In this document: piece after piece, positions 1 through 12,000 of the stretch
Layout: every line of letters starts with the position of its first letter
Position numbering within the stretch: the first letter of the stretch is position 1
Assembly: GCF_014204495.1 (NCBI RefSeq)
Contig: NZ_JACHLN010000004.1
Coordinates: forward strand, 62,001-126,000
From: Sphingomonas kyeonggiensis
GTDB taxonomy: Bacteria; Pseudomonadota; Alphaproteobacteria; Sphingomonadales; Sphingomonadaceae
Length of the DNA stretch: 64,000 nucleotides
Reading direction: 5' to 3'
Notes under the pieces: model-generated
What the model saw: the letters and a program-made list of their open reading frames with translations, nothing else
Told to the model about the DNA's origin: nothing
Database searches by the model: none
Program-made: the position numbers and the translations under genes

Positions 1-3000
1 GGTGAAGGCGGGATCGGGCTGGCCGAGGAGCTTGGTCATGTCGGCCACCGTCACCGTCACCGCGCGGCGGGTGATGTCGGCGGTCACCGGCGTGCCCGAC
101 AGGGTGACGGTGTAGTTCGCCGCGTCCGCGCCCGAGAGCGAGAGGCCGCTTACCTGCACCGTGCGGCCGGTGCCGGCATTGGCATCGGCGAAGCGATAGC
201 TCGCCGTACCGGTTACCGTGTCGCCCGAGATCAGCCCGGTCAGCGCGATCCGGCCGGTGGCGGTGGTGGTGCCGTCATAGGTCCGGCTGTCCGCCGTGGC
301 AGTGGCGCCGATCGCCTTGAGAGAGATCACGGCGCTGCCGCTGGCGGTACCGCTGATCGTGTAGTTGGCCGCATCGGCGCCGTTGAGTGCCAGGCCCGTG
401 GCGGTTGCGGTGCGGGTGCCGGCATTCTTGCTGTCGAAGGCCATGTCGGCGGCAGTGACGCCAACCGTGTCGCCCCCGATCAGACCGCTCAGGCCGAGCG
501 TGCCGGTGGCGGCAGTGGTGCCGTCATAGACCCGCCCGTTCGCCGCCAGCGTGGCGGTGATCGCCTTGGCGAGGATATTGGCCAGCGCGGTCGCGGTAGT
601 GCCGGTCAGCACATAGTTGCCCGCGTCGCCGCCGGACAGGCCGATCCCGCTCGCGGTCACCGTGCGGCCCGTGCCCGCATTCTTGCTGTCGAAGGCCATG
701 CCGGCGCTGGTCGCCGAGACCGTGTCGCCGGCAACCACGCCGTTCAGACCCAGCGTCCCGGTGGCGGCAGTGGTGCCGTCATAGGTCTTGCCGTTGGCCG
801 ACAGGGTCGCGGTGATCGCCTTGGCAAGGATGTCCGCCAGTGCCGTCGCGCTGGTGCCGGTCAGCACGTAATTGCCCGCATCCACGCCCGAGAGGCCGAT
901 CCCGCTCGCGGTCACCGTGCGGCCCGTGCCGGCATTCTTGCTGTCAAAGGCATAGCTGCCGGTCGCGCTCACCTGGTCGTTGCCGACCAGACCGCCCAGG
1001 CTCAGCGAGCCGGTGGCGGCAGTGGTGCCGTCATAGGTCTTGCCATTGGCCGTCAGCGTCGCGGTGATCGCCTTGGCAAGGATGTCCGCCAGCGCCGTCG
1101 CGCTGGTGTCAGTCAGCACGTAGTTGCCCGCGTCCGTCCCCGACAGGGTGATCCCGCTGGCCGTGACCGTACGGCCCGTGCCCGCATTCTTGCTGTCAAA
1201 GGCATAGCTGCCGGCCGCGCTCACCTGATCATTGCCGATCAGCCCGCCGAGGCCCAGCGAGCCGGTGGCGGCAATGGTGCCGTCATAGGTCTTGCCGTTG
1301 GCCGTCAGTGTCGCCGTGATCGCCTTGGCCAGGATCTCCGCCAGCGCAGTCGTGCTGCTGGCCGAAAGGACATAGTTGCCCGCATCAGCGCCCGACAGGG
1401 TGATGCCGTTCGCCGTGACGAGATGCGTGCCGGCATTCTTGCCATCAAAGGCCATGCCGGTGCTGTTCGCCGACACCGTGTCGCCCGCGATCAACCCGCT
1501 CAGGCCCAGCGTGCCGGTGGCGCCCAGCGTGCCGTCATAGGTCTTGCTGTTGGCGGTCAGGATCGCGCTGATCACGCGCGGATCGATCACCACGGTGCCG
1601 GGCACGAAGGTGAAGGTGTAGCCCATCTCCGAGCTCAGCGTGCCGAGCGAGGCATAGGCCGGATAGGTGCCAGCGTCGCTGCCCACACCGGTGATCGCGG
1701 CCTGGCCGGTCCAGGCGTTCGCGGCGCTGTCGCCATTGACTAGGCCGGTGATCGTCGTGGTGACGTTCGGCGTGGTGCCGTCATACACCAGGTGCAGGCT
1801 CGACGGGGTGACCGTCAGCACCGGGCGATAGCCGTAGACGAAGCGGTTGCCAGCATTCGGCGCCGTTGCGAAGCCGCCGGTGGCGAAGTTGTAGGCGTCG
1901 CCATAATAGCTGGTGCCCGCCAGGCCGCCGAAATCGTTGAGCGGATCGGAGATGCCGGGATTGCCGCCGGCCTGGGTGTAGACCAGCCAGCGACCGTTCG
2001 ATGCGCTCAGCGCGCCCGCCCCGGCCAGGTTAGTGAACCGGCCATCCGAAGCGAGCACGATCGCATCGCCCGAAGCAGCGGAGACGATGCTGCCATTGGA
2101 GCTGATTTCCAGCCCGCCATGCGAGGCGATCGTCACTGCGCCGCCATTGCCCTGGACGAGGCCGTCGATCGCCAGCGCGGTGGCGTTGTTGAGCCTCAGG
2201 CCATTTGCCGAGAAGGCGGCAAGCGTGCCGATGCGGTTGTCGCCACCCAGCGTCGCCGCGCCGGTCACATTGCCCTGCAGGCGATCGGCGACGATGTACC
2301 AGGCATTCTGGGTCAGCCCGCCTGTGACCTGCAGGTCGAGCACGCCGCTCACCTCGACCACGCCGTCGAGGCTTAGGCCCTGGAGGTTGCGCAGGGCGAA
2401 GTTGCCGTTGCCGACCGTCACGCTGCCCAGGCTGCCGACCTGCGAGCCGGTTCCGCCATTGTCGAGATTGACGTTGCCGCCCATCGCCACCACGCCGAGC
2501 GTGCTGGCCGAGATGCTGGCGGCGTCGATCCCGCCCGCCACCGAGAACGACACGTCGCCGCCAGTGACGGTTCCCACACTGAGGTTGCCGAGGCTGGTGC
2601 CGAGGTTGACCACGAAGTGGCCCGACACATTGCCCAGCGTCGTATTGCCCTGGCCGCTGACGTTGATGTGCCCGGCGCTTGTGGTCAGGTCGCCCAGCGT
2701 GAGCGTGCCGGCCGGTCCCTGCACCGACAGCGCGCCGACGGCGTCGATGTTGCCGGCCGAGAAGTCCCCAGCCGCCACCGCGATCTGCACCGTCCCACCC
2801 TCGATCGCGCCGAGGCTGTCGGCCTGCTGAAGGTTGATCGCGAGATTGCCGTCCGCCTGGATGCTCCTGCCGCCCGCCAGCGACCCGGCGTTGCTGAAGA
2901 CATTGGTGCCCGCGACCGAAGCCGCATTGGCGGCGCCGAACTGCAGGTCCCCGCCCGCGACGAGCGAGAAGCTGTTGGTGCCGGTGGACGTCAGCGCCGC

Positions 3001-6000
3001 ACTGGCCAGCGTCAGGTTGCTGCCGGCGTTCAACGTGATCGCGTTACCCGCCTGCAGGTTGCCGATGGCGAGCAGGCCATGCGAGGCGTCGATGTCGATC
3101 GCGCCGTCAAAGGCCAGGTCGGTCGCGCCGAAGTCGAAATCGCCGGCCGTATCGATGATGGCGAGCGAACCCGCCTTCATGCCGCCGACGGTCAATGCAT
3201 TGCCCGAGAAGTGACCTGCGGTGACCGTATAGTCGCGGCCGACGCTGAGCGTGTTCGAGATCGCCACCGTGCCGGTGCCGGCATCGATCGTGACGTCGCG
3301 GCCCTCGGCCCATTGCAGAGCGACGCCCTGGCCAATGGCGGTGACGTCGCCGGCCGCGATCAACGCCAGTCCGCCGGTGATCGCCCCACCCCGCGCTTCG
3401 ACACGGATATCGCCCGAGGAATTGAACGACCCCGTGGAATTGAGATCGCCATCGGTGTCGATGATCGTCACATCGCCCAGGCGGGTGGCACCGCCGAACA
3501 GCGATGGGCTGAGCGTGAAGGTGCCGAAGTCCGCCGCGGTAAGCGCATAGCTGCCGCCGCTGCTCTGCGCGTCCATGATGCTGAGCAGGCCCGGCGTCGA
3601 GACCAGGATGTTGTGTCCGCGCAGCAGATTGATCCCGAGATCGCCCGAGGCGTTCGCGATGCTGACATCGCCCGCGTCGGCGGTGATGCGGTCGAAGACG
3701 CCGGTCGCGCTGGTCAGGTTGACCGACACGTTGCCGCCAAGCGAGATCACCGTCGCGCCGCCGGTGAAGCACCCGCAGCCGCCCAGCGTTCCGCCGACCT
3801 GGATATCGTTGCCGGCAGCCGCAAGCGTTCCGGCATCGGCGCCTAGCGTGACATTGCCCTGCCCCGTCAGAGTGAAGCCATTGCCGGCGATCGCACCGCG
3901 CACCGTGGCTTCGCCGCCCGCCACGAAATCGCTGAGGCCGCCGACCGAGATCTGGTTCATCGCCAGGTCGCCGAACGCACTGACGAACGCCACGCCCGAA
4001 ACGGTCAGGTTGTCGAGCGTGATCCCGCCATTGGTGCTCGACAGGTCGGCATCACCGCTCGAGCTGAGCGACGCCGCGCGGATCGTCGATCCCACGATCT
4101 CGATATACTGGCCGGAAAGGTTGCTGATCGCAGTGGTGTCAACGGTGCTGTCGGCCACCAGATGGATGCCGTTCGCGGTGATCCCGGCGCCGCCCAGCGT
4201 CAGGTTGCCGCCACTGGCCTCGAGCAGGAGAACGCCGCCCCGGGCGGAATTGACGAAGATCGAACCCGCCCCGGTGATGGCGGTGGCGTCGCCGGCAAGC
4301 GCGGCGAGCGTGTCGATCGACAGATTGCCATGCTGCACCTCGACCCAGGCCGTGTTGGCCTGAACCAGGTCCAGCGCTGCGGAATGGTCGAGGTACACCC
4401 GGGCGCCAATCGATCCGAGGATGGAGACAGTGCCGGTGGAACCCGCCGCGCGCTCGAAATAATGGTCGCCGGTGATCGATGCGCTATCGTCCGCGCCAAG
4501 CTTCGCTGCGCCGATAACGCTCTGGACGCTAAGGCCGCCGGTGGTGCCGGTGAGCGTCGCCTGGCGCAGCGTGGCGTTGCCGAACAGCGAGTAGACGCTG
4601 ATGTCGTCGCCCGCGCTGGCGGAACCGACCGTGGCGGCGCCGAACTGGGCCGACACGCTGGCATCCGCGCCGGCCTCGATGCTGCCGGTCACGCTCAGCG
4701 CCTGGCTGCTCCGCAGCGTCGCGTTGCCACTGGTCGCGGCGGCCCGGAAGATCGTGAAGCTGCCGCTGGTGGTGGAGACGTCGAGGTCGGTCGCCGCGAT
4801 CAGCCTGTAGACATCGGCCGAATTGGCCGTGCCGGTCACCGCGCCGGAGAGCGACTGGATCGTGCCGTTGCTGAACAGGCCGGCGACCGAGAAGTCGATA
4901 TCGCCCACATATTCGAGCGTGTTGCCGCCCATGTCGAGCGGGCCCGTGGCGGTCAGTGCCCAGCTACCGCCGCGCGTCCCACCCGGCGCAAGCGCCGCGC
5001 CCGCGAAGTTGCGGCCGGTGAGCGTGTAGTCGTTGGCGACAAGGAGGAAGTCGCGGACGTCGATCGTGCCCGCATTGGCAACCAGCGTGACATTGCCGCC
5101 GCTGACGCCGCCAATGCCGATATTGCCGGCGTGGACCTCGACATCGCCGACGGCGCCGAGCTGGACACCGGCAGCGGCATCGAGCGCGCCGCCCGAAACC
5201 GTGATCTGGATGTTGCCGAACGCGCCGATCGAGGTCGGCAGGAAGAGGTTGCCCGTGTCCTGCGTGATGCTCAGATTGAGGATGCCGCAACCGCATGGCG
5301 AAAGTGCCGCGGCGTTGAAGCCGGTGTGGCTGGCCAGCGTGTAGTTGCCGTTGACGTTCACGCCAGTCGCGTTGACCGAGCCCAGCACCGAGCGCAGCGA
5401 AGCGTCGCCGCCCTCTACATCGCCCAGCAGCAGGTCACCGGTATTGACCTGGGCCTGGATCGCCGCCGGGGTGCGCATCGAGATCGCATGATCCATGCTG
5501 TTGAGATTGACGGTCGCGCCGCCCGGGCCCGCGTTGATCGTCGCGCTACCCGTCTGGCCGTTGAACAACAGGCTGTTGTTCGCCGCGATGCTCGCCGGGC
5601 TGAGCGCACCCAGCGCCACGCTGCCGCCGTTGAACACCATGTTGTGGCCATCGGCTTCGCTGTCATTGCCGCTCGAACCGATCGATGCGGCCGATATCCA
5701 GAGCGAATTGGCCGCTCCCGAGGTGACCGCTATGTCGTCGCCGGCCTCGACGGTGAACAGGCTCACCGCGCCATTGTGGCTGGTTACCGACACATCGCCA
5801 TCGGCCGCGATCGCGCCGCTGATGACGATGATGCTGTCCGCCTCGAGCGAAAGGTCACCGGCCGCGGTGACGGTGGGCGAGCCGATGGTCAGGCTGCCGC
5901 CGCCGGTGACGGTGACGTTCGCGTTGCCCGGGCTGTTGAGCGCGGTCAGGACGAGGTCGCCGACATTGTTGATGCCGATGTCGCCGGCCATGGTGCTCAG

Positions 6001-9000
6001 CGAGAGCGTGCCGAAACGGTTGTTGCCCAGCAGGCTGATGCCGGTCTGCGCCGAAAGCGTGGCCGCGCTCGTGGTGATGACCCCGCCCGACTGGGTGATC
6101 TGGCCGCCGGTCGAAGTCAGCTGGACGGCGTCGGCGACGATATCCGCGGTGATGTCAAAATCGGCTGCCTGCGAGAAGCTGAACAGCGTCGGATCGATCA
6201 GGCCGAGGCGCAGGATGTCCTGGTTGGTGAGGACGACGTCGCCGATCGCCTGGATGTTGAGCGTGCCGGTGTGCAGCACGCCGGTGCCGCTGTTCTGGAT
6301 CGCCGGCCCCGACGCCAGCGTGCTGATCAGCGAGATGCTGTGGTTGCGATCGGTCGTGACATCGCCAGCGATGGTCAGCGAACGATCGGTCGCGACCGCG
6401 ATATCACCGTTCGTGGCGGTGATCGTGCCCAGCGCCGAGATATGATTGGCGCCGGTCAGCAGGAAGTCGCCGGTAGCCATGCCCTGGATGTTCGCGGCGG
6501 TGATGGTCGAACCGCTGGCCTGGGTGACCGAACCGTTGGCGGCGCTGAGGAATACACCGCCCCCACCGCCCGCCTGGACGACTCCGGTGAGATCCACCGA
6601 CGCGGCGCCGAGCCCGATATAGCCGCTGCCGGTCAGGATATCGCCGAAATGGCCGACAGTGTCGGTGCCGAAGTTCAGGCTGATGTCGCCGGTGATGTTC
6701 TGGGCGCTGATCGTGCCGCTGATGTCGCTGTGCGCGCCGGAGGCGGTGATCCCGTTGTACGCACGAAGGTACAGATCGCCGTCCACCACCGCATTGTTCA
6801 GGTAGATGCCGCCAACCGAGGTGGTGACGCTGGCATTGCCGTTGAAGTTGAAATTGAGCTCAAGCTGGCTCGCCAGGGTGGTGATGCTGCTCAGCGTCGC
6901 CGTGCCGGCGCTGCCGGTGTTGCTGAGGCTGATCATCTGCGCCCGCAGCGCGCCGTTCGAGCCCATCCCGAGCGCGAAGTCGGTCGCCAGGCCCGAGCGG
7001 ACAAAGGCGATGCTGTTGTTGGCGTTGATATAGCCGGTGATCGCGGTCTGGCCGACCGCCAGCGAGATATTGTCGCCGGACAGATAGCCGAGGCGGCCGA
7101 TCTCGTTGTTGCCAAGCAGCTCAATGTCGCCGCTGCCGGCATCGACATTCAGCAGGCTGGCCGCGACCGCATCCGCGGTGATCCGCCCGACGGTCAGGTC
7201 TACCGTTCCGTTCTCGGCAGAGATCAGCGTGGCGCCGAGGACGTTCGAGCTGGTGGTGAGCGTGATGTCGCCACCCTGCGACTTCAGATAGTCGATATAG
7301 TTGAAGGTGCCACCGAGCAGCTGGATATTGTCCGCCGCCATGACGTTGAGGTGATCGGTAGCGAAAAGGCCGCCGGGGTTGCTGACACCGCCGGTCAGCG
7401 AAAGCAGACTGAGCGTGCTGGTGTTGACGGTGCCCCAGAGTTCGATGTCACCGCTGTTGATGAAGACGAAGCTTCCGGCAGTGATCGTACCCAGCCTGCC
7501 GACGGCATTGTACGACTGCAGGTTCGCATTGGCTGCATTCACCTCGAGCGTCTGCGCGGTGATCTTGCCGCCGGTCTGGGTGATCGAGCCGCCATTCAGC
7601 GAGACGGTGGTGCCTGCGGTGATGTCGTCAATCAGCTGATAGGCGGTGGCGCCGTTGTAGGTCAGCTCGGTGCCGGCACTGAGCGCACCGACGCTGTCGA
7701 TCGCATTGCCCTGGTTGAGCGAGAGCGAGCCATGCGCCGAGGCGGTGAGCGAACCGCCGTTCATCGCGTTCGACTGCCAGATATTGCCGTTCAGCGAGGT
7801 CAGGTCGATCGCGCCGGTGGTGCCGGCATCGACGCCGGCGATGGTGAAGGTGCCGTCGTTGACGAAGCTGACGTTGTCGCCGCCCAGCCAGACGTCGCCG
7901 CCCGAATTGACCAGGTTGGCCGCATCGAGCGTGACGTCGCCGGCTGCGTTGACGTAGAGCCAGCCCGCGTTGATCCGCCCGCCTGTCTGGTCGACCGCGC
8001 CGCCGGCATCCAGGCTCAAATAGCTGCTGGTATCGATATTCCCGGTCAGGGCGACCGCGTCGAGGCTCTTGATGATGACGTCGCCAAAGCTGCTGCTCAG
8101 CGTACCGAGGGCGGCGATATGGTTGGCGGCGCCGTCCAGCGTCACGCTGCCATAGCCGCTGGCATTGAGCAGGTTGGCAGTGATCACGCCCGAGGTCTGG
8201 CGCACGAAGCCGCCATTCGCGGTGCCGCCCAGCGTGACGGTGTCGCCGGTGATGTCGCCCTGGATATCGAGCAGGCTCGACAGGATCGAAACGTTGCCGG
8301 TGATCGTGGTCGCCCCGTAGACATAGCTCAGATTGCCGGTGATCGAGATGCCGGTCGCCGCCTGAAGCGTGACGCCGCCGCTGTTGACCGCGCCGCCCGC
8401 CATCGAGATCGAGCCGTTCTGGCTGGTCAGGAAGGTCTGGAACATCCCGTTCTGGATCGCGCCGGCAATCGTGAAGCTGCCGTCGTTGACGAACTCGAAC
8501 TGGTAGCCGTTGAACCCGCCGATCGAATTGACGTGGTTGGCGGTGTTCAGGAAGACACCGCCCCCGATCGGGTTCACGGTCAGGAGGTTGGCGGTGATGT
8601 TGCCGCCGCTGATGTCGCCGCCATTGTTGATCGTGACATTGTGGCTGCCGGCGTCGATCGCGTCGATCTGCAGCGCCACGCCGTTGCGCAGGCTGAGGTC
8701 CGAGCCGGTCGCGATCAGGCCGATGCGGCTGATCTGGTTGCCTGTGTTGTCGAGCACGACATTGGTGCCCGTGGCGGAGAAGGTGCCCGCGAGGATCGAG
8801 GTGCCGGCGAGCTGGGTGACCGCGCCGCCATCCGAGATCATCTCGACGATGTGGCCGGCCGCGCTGATGTTGCCGAGCTCGAAATCGCCGGTGTTGCGGA
8901 AACGCAGGTCCTTGCCGCTTGAGTTGAGGATCGCCTGTGCGACGTCGTTATGGCCGAGCAGGCTGATGCCGTTGGCCGCGGTCCCGCCGCTCGTCGCATG

Positions 9001-12000
9001 GAGCTGGCTGGTCTCGATCACGCCGGTGGCGGCGATCTGGGTGATGTTGCCGCCCGCGGTGAGCTTCACCAGCGTGGGCGCGGTGATCGTGCCGGTGAGG
9101 CTCAGATTGCCGGCGGTGTTGAAGGTGAAGCTGCCGTCGGTGGCGACGTTCCCGACCGCGCCGATCGTGTTGGCCTGATCGAGCACGATATCGCCGTCGA
9201 GCGAGGTCGCGGACAGCGACCCGGCCGAGATGGCGACGGTCTGGGCAATGCCGCCGCTGTCCGAGGTGAGCGAGAGCTGGCCCGCCGCGCTGACCGGGCC
9301 GAGCAGGATCGCGTTCGCCGAATGGAAACTGATACCGCCGCTGGTCGAGACCAGCTCGCTGGTCACCAGAGGCTCGATGTCGTTGGCGCTGTCGAGCGTG
9401 ATGTTGCCGTTCGCGTGCGCGACCATGTTGCCGGTGGTGATCACCCCGCCCTGCTGAACGATCGCGCCGTTGTTCGAATAGAGCAGGACCATCTGGGTGG
9501 GCGCGCTGATGTCCTCGGTAAGGACCAGATCGCCGGCATTGGTGAGCGTGATGCTGCCAAGCGCACCAACATTGCGGACCTCGCCGAAGCGGGCGATCGA
9601 ATTGGCCCGGTTCAGGTTGATGCCGGCATAGGCAGTCAGCGTGGCGGTGCCGCCCACCGTCATCGTGGTGCCGAGGTTCTGGCCGATGATCCTGCTGTCC
9701 GACAGCAGCGTGAGGTCGCCGCCCACGCTGAGGTTCGACAGGATGAGCTCGCCATAGTTGCGCAGGCGCAGATTGCCGGTGGTGGTGCTCAGGTCGCCCA
9801 GGGCATCGAAATTGTTGGCGCCGAACAGGTCCAGCCCGGTGCTCGCATGGGCCGAGAGGCTCGCCGTCAGGATCGCGCCCACGCTCTGGGTGATCGCGCC
9901 CGTGGTGGAATTGAGCGTGACCGAGCTGCCGACCAGGCTGCCGGCAAGGCCGTAATCGCCGTGCCCGGTATAGCTGATCGCGCCGCTCGTGCTCAGGCCG
10001 CCCAGCTGCACGAGCTGGTTCTCGCCGGTCAGCGTGATGTCGCCGGTCGCGTTGGCGTTCAGAATGCGCCCGGTGATGATGCCCGCATTCTGCGTGATCG
10101 AGCCCGCGCCTGCGCTCAGCCGGACATCGCCCGCATTCCCGGCGGTGATGTTGCCGGCCAGCACGATGCCGCTGGTGCCGGTATAGGTGATGTCGCCCGA
10201 CTGGGTCGTCAGGCCATAGATCGTCCCGATGGTGTTGGCGGAACCTTGCAGGTTGATCAGATTGACCGCGTCCACCTCGAGCCCGCCGGCCGTGACCGAA
10301 CCGCCGAACTGGGTGATGCTCGCGTCCGAGCTGAGCGACAGGCGGCCCGTGCCGATATTGATGTTGCCACTCAGATCGAAGCTCGAGCTCGAGCGGAAAG
10401 CAGCATCGCCGCCCGCCGTGATATTGCCGATCTCACCGATGCGGCCACCCAGGCCAATGCCGCCGCTCGCCGAGGCACTGAGCGTGTCCACGTCGAGATA
10501 GTCGCCCAGGCTGCCGATGCTGCCATTGGTGACGGTCAGCGAGACGTTGCCGCCAACCACATCGCCGAACCGGGTGTTGCCATCCGAAACGACGTCGATG
10601 TTGCCGCTGGCCCAGGTGATGAGGCCGGAAACGTCGCCGAGCTGGTTGGTGGCACTCGTCAGCGAGATATTGCCCGCGCGAACTTCGAGGAAATTGCCGG
10701 CGGTGTAGACGATCTTGCCGGCGCCCTGGGTGACGTCGCCCTGGCTCCACAGCTCTAGATAGGGCGAGCTGATCGTACCGGTCAGGTTGAGGCTGTCCTG
10801 GCTGTAGATCTGGGCAGCCGCGCTGATGTCGCCGATGCCGGTGATGTGGTTGTAGGTCCCGCCGCTGCCGCGCAGATCATAGACCTGCCCACCGCTCAGG
10901 TTGAGCCTGCCCGAGGTGACGATGCCGCCGGTCTGGTTGACAGAGGCAGTCGCGCCGATCGTCGCGAGCGACAGCGTCTGGCCGTTCAGCGCGTTGATGT
11001 CACCGGTGATGTTGAAGCTGTCGGCATCGGTATAGGCGATACCACCGCTGACCGCGCTGGCCAGCCCGGTGACGTTGACGACATTGTTGGTCGCGCTGGT
11101 CAGCGCCAGGCCGAGATTGGCATTGGCGCGGAAGTTGGTGGCCGTGATCCCGCCGCTGCTCTGCGTGATCGAGCGCGTGCCGCTGAGCGAGACATTCTGG
11201 CCCGCCGCCGCGACATTGCCGTTCAGCGCCAGATCGCGCGTGGTCGCGAAGACGATGCCGCCGCTGGTGCTGTTGCTCAGTCCGCCGACGGCGTCGATCG
11301 TGTTGCCCGCGTTGCTGAAGTCGATGCCGGTGGCGGCGCTGAGCGTCACGCTGGTGGCGTCCACCGCGACGGACTGGGTGATCGCGCCGGTATCGGAGAT
11401 CAGCGTCAGCGCGCCGCGGCCGTTGTAGAATCTGAAGTCGCTGTTCGCCTCGATGCTGCCCTGGTTGCGGAAGGCGATGCTGGTGCCGCCCGAGCTGAGG
11501 TAATTGCCGATTGCGCCGACCTGGTTCGCGCCGATCAGGCTGATGTCGCCGCCAATGGCCGAGATGTACTTGGCAATGATCCGCCCGCCGGTCTGGGTGA
11601 TCGCACCATCGGTGGACAGACCGATGCCGCTATTGGCGCCCGTGGTGATCGTGCCGGCGCTCTGGTTGAGCGCGTACCCGCTGAGTTCGATGCCGCCAGC
11701 CGCGGTGATGTCGCCGACGATGTTGAGGTTGGAACTGGACGCGTTGATCTGGACGTTGCTGCCGCTCTCAACCGTGTCGAGCGTATTGAGGTTCGTGAAA
11801 TTGAGATAGAAATAGTCCTGGGCACTGCCGGTAAGCCGGTCCGCGCTGACATAGCCCGTGCCGTTGACCGCGCCGCCCGCATGGAGCGCCAGCGTGCCGC
11901 CCACGCTGCCGCCGGCCATCACGATGTCGCCCGGGCTGTTCACGGTCAGCGAGCCGCCGACCGACATGCCCGAGGCGATCGTGGTGGCAAGCGTCGAGCG

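Noticed and set aside
1-1570. CRISPR-like tandem repeats
   Set aside because: The repeat units are about 250 bp, coding and contiguous with no spacers; they are protein repeats.
4162-8922. Plus-strand open frame of about 1,586 codons, and others at 10846-14601, 8950-10758 and 19462-22161
   Set aside because: They are antisense to the adhesin, rich in Arg/Asp/Ala with no domains, and arise from its strong GC-rich codon bias on the opposite strand.
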